Positions 6,477 through 15,856 of a stretch of 46,630 bases of DNA are shown here, piece after piece; positions within the stretch are counted from its first letter, which is position 1, and the number at the start of each line of letters is the position of its first letter. The DNA is from JBEIVB01 sp040374085 (GTDB taxonomy: Bacteria; Bacteroidota; Bacteroidia; UBA4408). Both the position numbers and the translations under genes were made by a program. The stretch is from the NCBI GenBank assembly GCA_040374085.1, contig JBEIVB010000008.1, forward strand, positions 1-46,630. The letters run 5' to 3'. The notes beneath the pieces were generated by a model. That model was not told where the DNA came from. It did not search any database and was given only the letters and a program-made list of their open reading frames with translations.

Positions 6477-7349
6477 TTATAATATGTTGAGCAGCTGTTC
6501 TTTTACTTTTTCGAGTTCGTCTTTCATCAATACCACGGTTTGCTGCATCTCGGCATCGTTGGCTTTAGACCCTATGGTGTTGATTTCGCGCCCTATTTCC
6601 TGAGCAATAAACCCCAGCTTGCGGCCGGCCTGATCTTCGAGCATGGTGTTTAGGAAATACCGGCAGTGGGTGTCGAGGCGGACTTTCTCTTCGGTGATGT
6701 CCATTTTCTCTAAGTAATAAATCATTTCCTGCTCAAAGCGGTTTTGATCTACGTTTGCTTTGCCGAGGTGCTCTTCGAGGTGCTTGCGTATGCGCTCTTT
6801 TACGTGTTGCTGGCGCCTGCCATCCATGCCCACAATTTCCTGAAGATGCTGCTGTATGCGCTGCACGCGACCCGATAGTTCTTCCTGAAGGAGACTCCCC
6901 TCTGTTTTTCGAAAGGCATCGAAGGCTTGCAGGGCTGCATCGAGTATGCCGTAAACGGCTTCCCATTCTTCGGGGGTAACCTCTTGGCGCTCGGAGCGCA
7001 GCACTTCGGGCAGGCCCAGCACGGTGGGTAAGATGGGGGTATCGGCTTCGTGCACTTCACGGGCAAAGTCTTTCAATTGGCGGTAGTAGGCTTCTGCCAG
7101 AGGTTTGTTTAGGGTTACCCGCGGCGCCTCCGATTCCTGCTCCACCACCACCAACACATCTACTTTCCCACGCTCGGCTGCCCGCGCCACACGCTGCCTG
7201 AGAAGGGCCTCCTGGTCGCGGTACCACGAGCTGATGCGCGCGTTGAGGTCCAGCATTTTGCTGTTGAGGGATTTAACCTCTACGGTGATTTTTTTATCGC
7301 CCCAGGTTCCGGTGTGCCGGCCAAAGCCGGTCATAGATCGTAATGCCAC
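6477..7349 (-). CDS. yicC: YicC/YloC family endoribonuclease
   Basis: The 290-residue protein begins with MALRSMTGFGR, the family's hallmark N-terminus (SMTGFG), and keeps VEVKSLNSKMLDLNARI, a central coiled region, and the C-terminal QEIGREINTIGSKAND motif. The YicC family is known as a Mn-dependent stress-linked endoribonuclease group. The annotated start is GTG at 7349; an ATG at 7334 would remove the first five residues (MALRS). It lies 10 bases after the amylase stop and 2 bases before gmk. The yicC-gmk pairing is conserved, so the upstream amylase is the unusual neighbour. Confidence 0.94.
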   Translation of the reverse strand: MALRSMTGFGRHTGTWGDKKITVEVKSLNSKMLDLNARISSWYRDQEALLRQRVARAAERGKVDVLVVVEQESEAPRVTLNKPLAEAYYRQLKDFAREVHEADTPILPTVLGLPEVLRSERQEVTPEEWEAVYGILDAALQAFDAFRKTEGSLLQEELSGRVQRIQQHLQEIVGMDGRRQQHVKERIRKHLEEHLGKANVDQNRFEQEMIYYLEKMDITEEKVRLDTHCRYFLNTMLEDQAGRKLGFIAQEIGREINTIGSKANDAEMQQTVVLMKDELEKVKEQLLNIL

Positions 7350-7359
7350 TTGGTGTGTG

Positions 7360-9201
7360 TTAAGGTATCAGTTCATACCAGCGTATGGTCTTGGCCGGCA
7401 GGTCAAAAGTACGCAGATTCGGTGCCTCTTTTCCGGTAAGCACATCCCGCGCACGGGTATAGCCTTGCGTGATCTCCGAATAGCGCATTCCATCGAGGGT
7501 TTTGGCTTCATCGGAGGGGTTCAGCAAACACAAGATGCGCTGTTTTTTTCCCACGCGGGCATAGGCATACACGCCCTGCTCGGGCACAAAATGCACCATA
7601 GAGCCCGTGCAAAGGGCATCGGATGTTTTGCGATGCTGCAGCAGGCGACGCGAAAATTCGAAGAGGCCCGACTCCCGCGCGCTTCGGCCCTGAGGAGCAA
7701 ATAGGTTGCGGGCATCGCCTTTCCACCCACCCGGAAAATCGGGACGCACTTTGGCATCGGGGTTGGAAAAAGCAGAGAAGCCCAGCTCGGTGCCGTAGTA
7801 CCACATGGGTATGCCCCGCAGGCTTAAGAGCAAGGCTATGCCCATGCGTATTTTGGCGGAGTCGTCGCCCACCTGCGCGGCAAAGCGCGATACGTCGTGG
7901 TTGTCTAAGAACACCACGTTGCGCTCGGGCTGGGTGTAGAGGTAGTCTTGCGCAAATACATAATACAGGCGGCTGGTGCCTTCTGTCCAGCCCGAGGGGC
8001 GGTTTAGGGCTTCGAGTATGGCGCTGTTGGCCTGAAAGTCGGTTACGCCGGGCAAGGCGTCGCCCCTGTTTTTTTCATCAGAAGAACGCGTATAATAGGA
8101 TTGAATGGGCACGGCATGATCCCACACTTCGCCAAACATGCCCAGGGTGGGGTATTCGGCTAAGAGGGCGGCGTTCCAGCGGTGCATGAAGTCCTGGTCG
8201 GGATAGGCGTAGGTGTCTATGCGGAAGGCATCGAGTCCGGTTTCTTCTACCCACCAGATGGCGTTTTGTATGAGGTAGTTGGCCAGCACAGGATGCTGCT
8301 GGTTCAGGTCGGGCATGTGCTTATCGAACCAGCCATCGGCAAAGATTTTTTTGTCGCGCTGGGCGGCGTGTGGGTCGTGGCGGGTAGAGGCGCGGTAGCT
8401 GGTGCGGGTAAACTCGGGCCAACGGTGCACCCAAGCAGAAAAGGGGAGTTTGCGGTAGAGGTAGTGGCGGTTGCCCAGGTGGTTGGGCACCACGTCCATC
8501 ACCACTTTGAGGTTGCGTTCGTGGCATTTTACTACCATTTGCTTATAGGTGTCTAAGCTGCCCAAGCGCGGATCTATGCGGTAGTGGTCGGTTATGGCGT
8601 ATCCGTGATAGGATTCCAGAGGCTGGTCGTTTTCCTGAACGGGGTTGAGCCAGAGGGCCGTCATACCCAGATCGTCTATATAATCCAGATGCTGTATAAC
8701 TCCGTCTAAGTCTCCGCCGTGGCGCAGCAGGAGGCTGTCGCGGTTGAGGGTGGTTTGCTGCATGCCGGTTACCACGTCGTTTTCCACGTTGCCGTTGGCA
8801 AAGCGGTCGGGCATGAGGAGGTAGATGCAATCGGCTTGTGTAAGTCCTTTGGGTGGGGCGCTCTGCCGGGGTTTGAGGGTGTAGGGCAGCTTTATGGCTT
8901 TGCCGCCCAGGCCGGTGATCTGAAGGGTGATGACACCGGGTTTCACGGCGGGCTCAAACTCGAGGTCCACCACCAGGTAATCGGGGTCTTCGGCCACCTG
9001 CTGAGCGGTGATGCGGATGCCGGGCTCATCGATGCGAGCGGTTTTGCCGGGCAGGTTGGGCACCATCACCAACAGCTGCACATGGGCATTCCGAAATCCA
9101 ACCCACCAATGCGGAGGGTCTATGCGCACACCGGGAGGCACCTGTGCCATGGAAAGGGTGCACGCGAGCAAGGCAAGGGCAAGACAAAAGCGTTTGGTCA
9201 T
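7360..9201 (-). CDS. Secreted GH13 alpha-amylase / cyclomaltodextrinase-type glycosidase
   Basis: This 613-residue enzyme starts with a signal peptide (MTKRFCLALALLACTLSMAQ), so it acts in the periplasm or outside. An N-terminal beta domain (about 22-112) resembles the cyclomaltodextrinase N-domain. The GH13 barrel follows: DVVPNH (236-241), the nucleophile Asp329 in DAFRID, acid Glu358 in FGEVWD, and Asp436 in FLDNHD. A small C-terminal beta domain closes the protein. It probably cleaves alpha-1,4-glucans or maltodextrins, like SusA/neopullulanase enzymes. SusCD-type transporters are absent nearby. It is 26 bases from the ribE stop and 10 from yicC, inside a housekeeping operon, which is an unexpected place for a secreted amylase. 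Confidence 0.92.
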   Translation of the reverse strand: MTKRFCLALALLACTLSMAQVPPGVRIDPPHWWVGFRNAHVQLLVMVPNLPGKTARIDEPGIRITAQQVAEDPDYLVVDLEFEPAVKPGVITLQITGLGGKAIKLPYTLKPRQSAPPKGLTQADCIYLLMPDRFANGNVENDVVTGMQQTTLNRDSLLLRHGGDLDGVIQHLDYIDDLGMTALWLNPVQENDQPLESYHGYAITDHYRIDPRLGSLDTYKQMVVKCHERNLKVVMDVVPNHLGNRHYLYRKLPFSAWVHRWPEFTRTSYRASTRHDPHAAQRDKKIFADGWFDKHMPDLNQQHPVLANYLIQNAIWWVEETGLDAFRIDTYAYPDQDFMHRWNAALLAEYPTLGMFGEVWDHAVPIQSYYTRSSDEKNRGDALPGVTDFQANSAILEALNRPSGWTEGTSRLYYVFAQDYLYTQPERNVVFLDNHDVSRFAAQVGDDSAKIRMGIALLLSLRGIPMWYYGTELGFSAFSNPDAKVRPDFPGGWKGDARNLFAPQGRSARESGLFEFSRRLLQHRKTSDALCTGSMVHFVPEQGVYAYARVGKKQRILCLLNPSDEAKTLDGMRYSEITQGYTRARDVLTGKEAPNLRTFDLPAKTIRWYELIP

Positions 9202-9227
9202 GCCCGCAAAATAAGAAAAAAGAGAGG

Positions 9228-9845
9228 CTACTGCGCCCCGCCCCGGGCCGTAGCGGCAGCCACTTCGAGGTGGCGCGCCAGGTATTTGCCCACCACATCA
9301 AACTCTACGTTCACGAGGTGCCCCTGATGCAGGTGCTGGAAGGTGGTGTGCGCGAAGGTGTAAGGTATGATGGCCACCTCAAAGTCGCGCAGGGTTGGAC
9401 CAATAAGGGTGAGGCTAACGCCGTTGAGGGTGATGGAACCTTTGGAGATCATCCACGAAGCAAAGTTGGAGTTGGGTAGGGTAAAGGAAAACCGCCAACT
9501 CCCCTCCTCTTCTTCGCGGCCGGTGCACACGGCCATGGCATCTACGTGGCCCTGCACGAGGTGCCCGTCTAAACGGCCGCCCATAGGCAAGCATCGTTCG
9601 AGGTTAACGAAGTCGCCCGCCTCCAAACGGTTTAGGTTGGTTAGGCGCAGGGTTTCGGCAATGGCGGTAACCCAATGCGAACCGTCCTCCAAGCGCGTCA
9701 CGGTTAAGCATACGCCCTGGTGCGATACGCTCTGATCTATTTTCAGCTCGTGCGATAGGGAAGAAGCTATGTGCAGATGCAGGTTGCCTGCCTCTCTGCG
9801 CGCCTCCAGCACCTTGCCAACCGCCTCAACAATTCCGGTGAACAT
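9228..9845 (-). CDS. ribE: Riboflavin synthase, alpha chain
   Basis: It converts two 6,7-dimethyl-8-ribityllumazine molecules to riboflavin and a pyrimidine by-product. The start is ATG at 9845 (MFTGIVEAVG, the standard family N-terminus); an upstream TTG would add only two residues. The protein has two similar lumazine-binding barrels: the first with SVSHQGVCLTVT, the second with HLVQGHVDA and SITLNGVSLTL. The length of about 205 residues fits the family. The start lies 2 bases after the stop of the upstream lipoprotein gene, which indicates co-transcription and likely translational coupling. No other riboflavin gene is nearby. Confidence 0.95.
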   Translation of the reverse strand: MFTGIVEAVGKVLEARREAGNLHLHIASSLSHELKIDQSVSHQGVCLTVTRLEDGSHWVTAIAETLRLTNLNRLEAGDFVNLERCLPMGGRLDGHLVQGHVDAMAVCTGREEEEGSWRFSFTLPNSNFASWMISKGSITLNGVSLTLIGPTLRDFEVAIIPYTFAHTTFQHLHQGHLVNVEFDVVGKYLARHLEVAAATARGGAQ

Positions 9846-9847
9846 AA

Positions 9848-10603
9848 TCAAGGACGAGATAAGCCGATGTAGAGGGTGGTATCGGCGTTCTTCACGTAGG
9901 AGAAGGTGCAGATCTTGCCCGCAGAAACGAATTCTATGTCGTTTATGGGCTTTTGCACCACGGTTCCGTTCTGCAAACGGGCAATGGTTCCATAACCTTT
10001 ACCAAATGGATCTACACCGGTTATGGAAATGGTTTTGCCGCTGAAATTGCCTTCCGGACCCTCGTCGAGCGGACCGCCCGCCCGGTTGCTGGATGCGTTG
10101 TACACCAAACCGCTTCCAATGGAAAAAGACACGTTCCAGATTCCGTTCTGTCCGGCCTGGCTGGCGTCTTGGGTAAGGCTTACGGTGCCCTGCCAGTTGG
10201 CAATTAGGTTGGCATCTATGTAGGGCTTGGTGATGCCCACATAAAAGCTTCCGTCGCGTACAATGCTGATGTCGTCGCGGTAAAAGGCTTTTACGCTTAC
10301 TTTATAGGTGCCGGGATGGCTGGGGGTTAAAATCAGTTTGCGCCCGTCGCTGGTATAGCCGCTGGTAATCAATTCATCCAAGGTGTTGCGCACGGTCCAT
10401 TCTATTTTATCGGGCTCAATAACTGCAGCCTGATAAAATACTTTGGCATTTAAATTCACCTCTACGGGTTGCAGCACCAAAGGAATGGTGGTGGCCACAT
10501 CGAGGGTGGCGGAATCGTAGTAGGCTTTTTCCTCTTTACACGCCGAGGTGGCAAAAAGCACAATGGCTACAAGTACAGATGCATAGGAAAAGCGGCTCGT
10601 CAT
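9848..10603 (-). CDS. Lipoprotein of unknown function with Ig/PKD-like beta domain
   Basis: The N-terminus MTSRFSYASVLVAIVLFATSACKEE is a lipoprotein signal with the modified Cys at residue 22. Residues 40-125 read as a beta-sandwich (LQPVEVNLNAKVFYQ, HPGTYKVSVKAFYRDD), like PKD/Ig domains. The C-terminal part (about 130-251) has alternating beta strands and GTIARLQNGTVV and ends with DTTLYIGLSRP, a Bacteroidota type of exported ligand-binding-like protein. I recognise no catalytic motif. The gene starts 1 base after the stop of the large type B sorting-domain protein and ends 2 bases before ribE, so it shares their transcript. An outer-membrane location facing the periplasm or the surface is likely. 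Confidence 0.75.
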   Translation of the reverse strand: MTSRFSYASVLVAIVLFATSACKEEKAYYDSATLDVATTIPLVLQPVEVNLNAKVFYQAAVIEPDKIEWTVRNTLDELITSGYTSDGRKLILTPSHPGTYKVSVKAFYRDDISIVRDGSFYVGITKPYIDANLIANWQGTVSLTQDASQAGQNGIWNVSFSIGSGLVYNASSNRAGGPLDEGPEGNFSGKTISITGVDPFGKGYGTIARLQNGTVVQKPINDIEFVSAGKICTFSYVKNADTTLYIGLSRP

Positions 10604-10604
10604 A

Positions 10605-13325
10605 TCAGTTTGTTTTACCGTTTGATTTCGAACTAAAAATATGGATGAAGCCTTTTAGGGTTCGGCTTCGTATGCCTTCGAGGCGAACTTCATTTACTGT
10701 ACAAACGTAATAATACACCCCGTCGTCGCAGGTGGCTCCGGTGCTGCTGTTGTCTCCATTCCAGCGCACGGCCGGGTCGGTGGTGTTGAATACCGCGCCG
10801 CCCCAACGGTCGTAAATGGTGAGGTTAACGCTGCGGATGCTGCGGTAGGGGAACGGACGAAACAAGTCGTTGATGAGGTCGCCGTTGGGGGTAAAGACGT
10901 TGGGCAACTCATAAGAAGGACAGTTGTCGGCGCACAAAGTATCGCGAAACGCGCTCTCGTTGCCGGCAGAGTCCACCGCAGAGAGGGCATAGCAACCGGC
11001 TATGCTGATGCTGTCGGGCAGGTGCACAAAGGCGGTGTCGGTGATGGGAAAGGATTGCAGAAGGCGCAAGGAGTCGCGCAGAATGGGCGCATAATACAGT
11101 TTGTATTGTACCGCATCGCTGGCGCAAGCCCCTTTGGGTAGAGCAAACGTTAGGCGGTTGATGAGCTCCTGGCAGTTGGGCGAAAGGCCCAGCAGGGGCG
11201 GGCAAGGCGGGGTTTTGTCTTTGGGCTCGCTGCACGCGCGCTGACCGAAGTTGAAGATGGGGTTTACCAATCCGGTTTGGGTGTAGGAGCCCTTGCTTTC
11301 AATGCGGTAACAATACGTGCGCCCGTTCACCAGTCCGGTATCGGTGTAGGTGGTGGTGCTCACCGAATCTATAAACTGGTATGGAAAGGTGTTGCCAACG
11401 GTGCGGTATATGGCGTAGCGTCTGTTGGTCCACGGAACTTGGGCGGTCCAGCTCAGCTCCATCCTGCGGTCTTGCCCATCGAGGCTGAGGAAGATGGAAG
11501 CGGCTTTGTTGCTGTTGCCCACGAGGTTGCCCTGGCTGTAGAAGGCAACGGAATAGGCCCAGCCCCGGGTTTGGGTATCGAGCAGGGAATCCACCACGAT
11601 GGTGTCGTTTAAGCCCAAACCGCCCACCACCTGGGTACCGCTACCACCACCGGCAGGATAGCGGTTCAATCGGTATTCATAAGGCGGAAGCAATTGATCG
11701 AGCTCCGTAGGCTTAGACCATACCACGCGTATTTTTCCGGCGCTTGCCGAGGTGCTGTCTACGGTTACGTTGGTGATGATGGGCACATCTTTTTTCAAAC
11801 GGGCACAACGTTCGTTTGATGCTTTGCTCACCGAGCTGTCGGGAAAGATGGCCACCATTCTATAGCAGTAATCGTAGCCGTTCAGCAAGCCCTGGCCGTT
11901 GTTGTTGTCGGTGAAGGTGGTTTGAGAAAGGTTGTTGAAGGTGGCAATGCGCACAAAGCCCAAGGATGCCGGAATGCCGGTTTCGCAATGGTTGGGGGTG
12001 TACGAGCTGGAGTCTTGCTTGCGGTATAAGTCCAATCGTATGGCGTTGGTGCACGAATAGGGCGCCCAGGTTAGGTTGATGCTGGTGCCTTGAGGCTGAG
12101 CGGTTAATAGGTTGGGAGGCGGACCCACCACGCGGATGTTTACCGAGCCAAAATCCACCAGAGGTTGAAAAGGGTCGTTGTCTTCTGCCTTAACGGAAAA
12201 AACATAAGGCACTCTGCGCACATCGGCGCACAGGGTGCTCCAGGTGAGTACCCCGCTGGATTGGCCGGGAACGTTTTGGGTTTGAACAAACACCGCCGGG
12301 TTGGGCGAGAAAAGGAATGGACCACCGGTAACGGTAAGGTTGATTAAATCTCCGTTCATATCGGTGGCACCTATGCTGAGGCTCACCGACTCGCCCGCCA
12401 CCACACACGTGTCGAGGGTGGTGATGACCGGCGGATCGTTTTGGCAGTTGCCCTGAACGGTGATCTGCATGTCGCGCACCACAGAGCCAATGCGTATGCC
12501 GTTTCGCCACTCGGTAATTAAAATGGAAATGTTGTACTCGCCCAAACCGCCAATGCTTTGCCCATTGCAATTGCTGGTGTTGGCACCCGGGCAAATCCAG
12601 CGGTAATCGCCGGTGGTGGGGTTGATGCTGGAACCGCTGGGAATAAAATAACAATCGATCAATGCGCCAAATGAGCCTCTGCACGGAACCAGGCTGTAGG
12701 AGAGGCTGTCCCCATCGGGGTCGTAGGCACCCGGGTTGTGGATGTATTTCTTGCAATAGCAGGCATCGTCTATGGGCGGATTCAAGAGCATGGGCGAGCT
12801 GTTGGCGCCCAGGAACGGACTAACCACCAGCGTGGTTTGCAGGAAGAAGGGCATCTCCACCGAGTTGGGGATGTTGCGTATGTCGGCGTTTCGGTTGGGG
12901 TCGCTCATAGAAGCGAGGTAGTCGCCCGGACCGTTAAAAGTGAAGGAACCTTTGTAGATGTTTTTCTTTACGGTAGAGGAAATGGGCTCTCCGAGGCGTG
13001 CATCGGGAAAGAAGGACGAAGGGCAGTTGTCGGGGCCGTTTACCCTCGGCACCAAAATACTATCGAAGAAAACCTGAGGAGAACCGGCAGAACTGAAGAG
13101 CAGCGTGAGGTCGCATCGATCGGCGGTAACGGTGCTGCCGATGCGGGTGTAGGTAACAATGGTGAAGTTGTACTTGAGCGGGTTTAGGCTGTCTCTTGAG
13201 AAGGTGATTTCGCCGGCCCGGTTGTGGGTGGCTTGGGCCGAAATGCCCCACAGCAAGCCCCACAAAAACAGCAGAGTTCCTATTCTCATTTTTCTCATAG
13301 CAGGGGCCACAAACACAATACGCAT
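10605..13325 (-). CDS. Large secreted protein with fibronectin-like domains and T9SS type B (CHU_C) C-terminal domain
   Basis: This 906-residue protein carries a signal peptide ending near GISAQA, a 'THNRAGEI' N-terminal region seen in gliding-associated proteins, a cadherin/PKD-like part (about 290-390), then three or four fibronectin type III-like units with NGYDYCYRM and NGRTYCYRIES repeats. The last 90 residues, from LPNVFTPNGD through NLTIYDRWGG to YYYVCTVNE and LKGFIHIF, are the type B sorting domain of the type 9 secretion system, so the protein is expected on the cell surface. The ATG at 13325 is kept, but ATG at 13298 or 13289 would give a more usual signal peptide. It is the first gene of the compact run to recG. 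Adhesion or motility is inference. Confidence 0.9.
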   Translation of the reverse strand: MRIVFVAPAMRKMRIGTLLFLWGLLWGISAQATHNRAGEITFSRDSLNPLKYNFTIVTYTRIGSTVTADRCDLTLLFSSAGSPQVFFDSILVPRVNGPDNCPSSFFPDARLGEPISSTVKKNIYKGSFTFNGPGDYLASMSDPNRNADIRNIPNSVEMPFFLQTTLVVSPFLGANSSPMLLNPPIDDACYCKKYIHNPGAYDPDGDSLSYSLVPCRGSFGALIDCYFIPSGSSINPTTGDYRWICPGANTSNCNGQSIGGLGEYNISILITEWRNGIRIGSVVRDMQITVQGNCQNDPPVITTLDTCVVAGESVSLSIGATDMNGDLINLTVTGGPFLFSPNPAVFVQTQNVPGQSSGVLTWSTLCADVRRVPYVFSVKAEDNDPFQPLVDFGSVNIRVVGPPPNLLTAQPQGTSINLTWAPYSCTNAIRLDLYRKQDSSSYTPNHCETGIPASLGFVRIATFNNLSQTTFTDNNNGQGLLNGYDYCYRMVAIFPDSSVSKASNERCARLKKDVPIITNVTVDSTSASAGKIRVVWSKPTELDQLLPPYEYRLNRYPAGGGSGTQVVGGLGLNDTIVVDSLLDTQTRGWAYSVAFYSQGNLVGNSNKAASIFLSLDGQDRRMELSWTAQVPWTNRRYAIYRTVGNTFPYQFIDSVSTTTYTDTGLVNGRTYCYRIESKGSYTQTGLVNPIFNFGQRACSEPKDKTPPCPPLLGLSPNCQELINRLTFALPKGACASDAVQYKLYYAPILRDSLRLLQSFPITDTAFVHLPDSISIAGCYALSAVDSAGNESAFRDTLCADNCPSYELPNVFTPNGDLINDLFRPFPYRSIRSVNLTIYDRWGGAVFNTTDPAVRWNGDNSSTGATCDDGVYYYVCTVNEVRLEGIRSRTLKGFIHIFSSKSNGKTN

Positions 13326-13420
13326 TAAATGTAGCTAAGGTATGGGAAAGCGCGCATGTTTCCTGTTAAGAAAGGCAAATGATGGGCACCAATCGGTTAA
13401 AGATGGTGCTTAGGCGGCTG

Positions 13421-13461
13421 GCAAAAAATAAGCGAGCCGCCTCTTTTTGGGGGCGGCTCGC
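13421..13461 (-). terminator. Rho-independent terminator of hppA
   Basis: On the - strand a perfect 10-base stem GCGAGCCGCC / GGCGGCTCGC (13461..13452 and 13441..13432) with a 10-base loop is followed by TTATTTTTT. It lies 22 bases after the hppA stop. Confidence 0.85.
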
Positions 13462-13483
13462 GTAAACACGATGAAGATGCAGC

Positions 13484-15700
13484 TTAGCGCAGGTGCTCCA
13501 TGCCGTTGGCGGCCGGGGCGGCATCGGTTTTGTGAACCAATTGCTGCTCCACCGCTTTGGTAGAACCTACCTGAGGTGCAGGATGGAACATGGTTTTTAA
13601 GGTTGGCGCAATCACCAGAGAAACGATGGACATCAATTTGATGAGGATGTTCATAGACGGTCCGGAAGTGTCTTTGAAGGGGTCGCCCACGGTGTCGCCG
13701 GTTACCGCAGCTTTGTGGGGCTCGGAACCTTTGAAGTAGGTTTGGCCGTTGATGTCCACCCCTTTTTCGAAGGATTTCTTGGCATTATCCCACGCACCAC
13801 CGGCGTTGTTTTGGAACATGCCCATGAGCACACCGGAAACGGTGGCACCGGCAAGGAACCCGCCCAAGGCCTCGGGGCCAAAGAGGAATCCGATTACCAA
13901 GGGAGCCAGGATGGTGATGGCACCGGGCAGCATCATTTTGCGGATGGAAGCCTCGGTAGAAATGGCCACACATTTGTCGTACTCGGGCTTACCGGTACCT
14001 TCCATGATGCCGGGAATGGTGCGGAACTGGCGGCGAACCTCTTCCACCATGGCCATGGCGGCCTCTCCTACCGCGCGAATGGCGAGGGAAGAGAAGATGA
14101 AGGGAATCATACCTCCCACAAACAAACACGCCAACACATCGGCTTTATAAATGTCGATACCGGTAATGCCGGCAACACCCACAAACGCAGCGAACAAAGC
14201 CAATGAGGTAAGGGCTGCAGAAGCAATGGCAAAGCCTTTTCCGGTGGCGGCTGTGGTGTTGCCCACGGCATCCAACACGTCGGTTTTTTCCCGCACCTCT
14301 TTCGGCAACTCGCTCATCTCGGCAATGCCACCTGCGTTGTCGGCAATAGGACCAAATGCATCAATGGCCAACTGCATAGCGGTGGTGGCCATCATGCCGG
14401 CGGCAGCAATGGCAACACCGTACAGACCGGCACAAGCGTAGCTGCCCCAGATTCCGGCGGCCAACACAAGGGTAGGCAACATCGTAGATTCCATGCCAAT
14501 GGCCAAACCGCCAATCACATTGGTGGCGTGGCCGGTAGCAGACTGGCGTACAATGGAAAGCACAGGGCGCTTGCCCATGGCGGTGAAGTATTCGGTGATG
14601 ATGCTCATGAGGGTACCCACGCCCAATCCAACGGCAATGGCACCCATAACCCCGGTTTTGGTGAACTCATTTCCGCGCAACATCATGGTTTCGGGGAGTA
14701 GGTAGGATACCAGGCCAAATGAAAACAATGCGGTAAGCACAATGGAACCCCAGTTGCCCATGTTGAGGGCACGCTGCACCACAGAGGTGGAGATGCCGGA
14801 GGAATCGCTGATGCGCACAAACCAGGTGCCTACAATGGAGAACACAATGCCCATGCCGGCAATGAGCATAGGAAGAATGATGGGGGCAAACCCACCGAAG
14901 TTGTCGTTGCTTTGGGTTTCCTGGCCCAGCACCATGGTTGCCAACACGGTGGCCACATAGGAACCAAAAAGGTCGGCACCCATTCCGGCTACGTCGCCCA
15001 CGTTGTCGCCTACGTTATCGGCGATGGTGGCGGGGTTGCGCGGATCGTCTTCCGGAATACCGGCTTCTACCTTGCCCACTAAGTCGGCGCCCACATCGGC
15101 AGCCTTGGTGTAGATGCCACCGCCTACGCGGGCAAAGAGCGCAATGCTCTCGGCACCCAGAGAGAATCCGGTAAGCACCTCAATGGTGCGCACCATCTCC
15201 TCGGAGTTGGCCGCTGCGTCGGGAGCAAAGATGGCTTTCAGGACAATGAAGAGGCCTCCAAGTCCAAGAACCGCCAATCCGGCTACCCCCAGTCCCATAA
15301 CAGAACCACCGGTAAACGAAACGGCTAGGGCCTTGCTCAAGCTGGTACGGGCCGCTTGGGCGGTGCGCACGTTGGCCTTGGTGGCGATGCGCATGCCGAT
15401 GTATCCGGCCAATGCCGAGAAAAAGGCCCCAATAATGAAGGCCAAAGCAATCATGGGATGAGAATTTTCGTTTGTGGTGCCCATGTAGGCCAGCAACAGG
15501 GAGGCAATTACCACAAAGTAGGTTAGGACTTTCCACTCAGCTTTCAAGAAGGCCATGGCGCCGTCGGCGATGGCGTTGGCAATGCCCTGCATTTTGGCAT
15601 CTCCGGCATCTTGTTTGCTAACCCAGCTCGATTTCATCCAGGTGTAGAGCAGGCCCAGCCCACCCAATAACGGAACGGCATACAGTAAGGTGTCTTTCAT
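13484..15700 (-). CDS. hppA: Membrane-bound ion-translocating pyrophosphatase, K+-dependent type
   Basis: The enzyme hydrolyses pyrophosphate and pumps H+ (or Na+) across the membrane. The start is ATG at 15700 (MKDTLLYAV); an upstream TTG adds three residues. There are about 16 membrane segments and the family's acidic motifs: DVGADLVGKVEAGIPEDDPR, ADNVGDNVGD, DNAGGIAEMS and GDTVGDPFKDTSGPS. In GNTTAATGKGFA the Ala after GNTT is the residue known to mark K+-dependent enzymes. In the GMGADLFGSY segment the Glu of the Na+-pump form DLFESY is Gly here, so H+ transport is more likely but not proven. The gene is monocistronic, with its own promoter at 15796..15826 and terminator. Pyrophosphate from biosynthesis would thus support the proton gradient, in line with the transhydrogenase also in the window. 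Confidence 0.96.
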   Translation of the reverse strand: MKDTLLYAVPLLGGLGLLYTWMKSSWVSKQDAGDAKMQGIANAIADGAMAFLKAEWKVLTYFVVIASLLLAYMGTTNENSHPMIALAFIIGAFFSALAGYIGMRIATKANVRTAQAARTSLSKALAVSFTGGSVMGLGVAGLAVLGLGGLFIVLKAIFAPDAAANSEEMVRTIEVLTGFSLGAESIALFARVGGGIYTKAADVGADLVGKVEAGIPEDDPRNPATIADNVGDNVGDVAGMGADLFGSYVATVLATMVLGQETQSNDNFGGFAPIILPMLIAGMGIVFSIVGTWFVRISDSSGISTSVVQRALNMGNWGSIVLTALFSFGLVSYLLPETMMLRGNEFTKTGVMGAIAVGLGVGTLMSIITEYFTAMGKRPVLSIVRQSATGHATNVIGGLAIGMESTMLPTLVLAAGIWGSYACAGLYGVAIAAAGMMATTAMQLAIDAFGPIADNAGGIAEMSELPKEVREKTDVLDAVGNTTAATGKGFAIASAALTSLALFAAFVGVAGITGIDIYKADVLACLFVGGMIPFIFSSLAIRAVGEAAMAMVEEVRRQFRTIPGIMEGTGKPEYDKCVAISTEASIRKMMLPGAITILAPLVIGFLFGPEALGGFLAGATVSGVLMGMFQNNAGGAWDNAKKSFEKGVDINGQTYFKGSEPHKAAVTGDTVGDPFKDTSGPSMNILIKLMSIVSLVIAPTLKTMFHPAPQVGSTKAVEQQLVHKTDAAPAANGMEHLR

Positions 15701-15795
15701 ACGCAGCAACTTGGGGTCATTCCCCTTTTTTTGGTTTTATTAGGTTCTGATTCTCAAATAATTAGCCTTGAGAAGGCCGTTTTTTTGAGGGAATG

Positions 15796-15826
15796 CAAAA
15801 GTATCAAAAGAAATGAACCTGCCAAA
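15796..15826 (-). promoter_or_regulatory. hppA promoter, TTTG-N19-TACTTTTG
   Basis: On the - strand the -33 box TTTG (15826..15823) and -7 box TACTTTTG (15803..15796) are separated by 19 bases, a full Bacteroidota primary-sigma promoter. The transcript would have a leader of about 90 bases. That leader can form GCCTT-CTC-AAGGC or an alternative CTCAA/TTTGAG stem (around 15755..15780), which may be fortuitous. Confidence 0.8.
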
Positions 15827-15856
15827 AGAGAAGGGCTGCACCCCGTTGCACGGGGG

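Noticed and set aside
13326..13420. Possible promoter of the large type B sorting-domain gene
   Set aside because: Near-matches such as TACCTTAG exist on the - strand, but no well-spaced TTTG box accompanies them.
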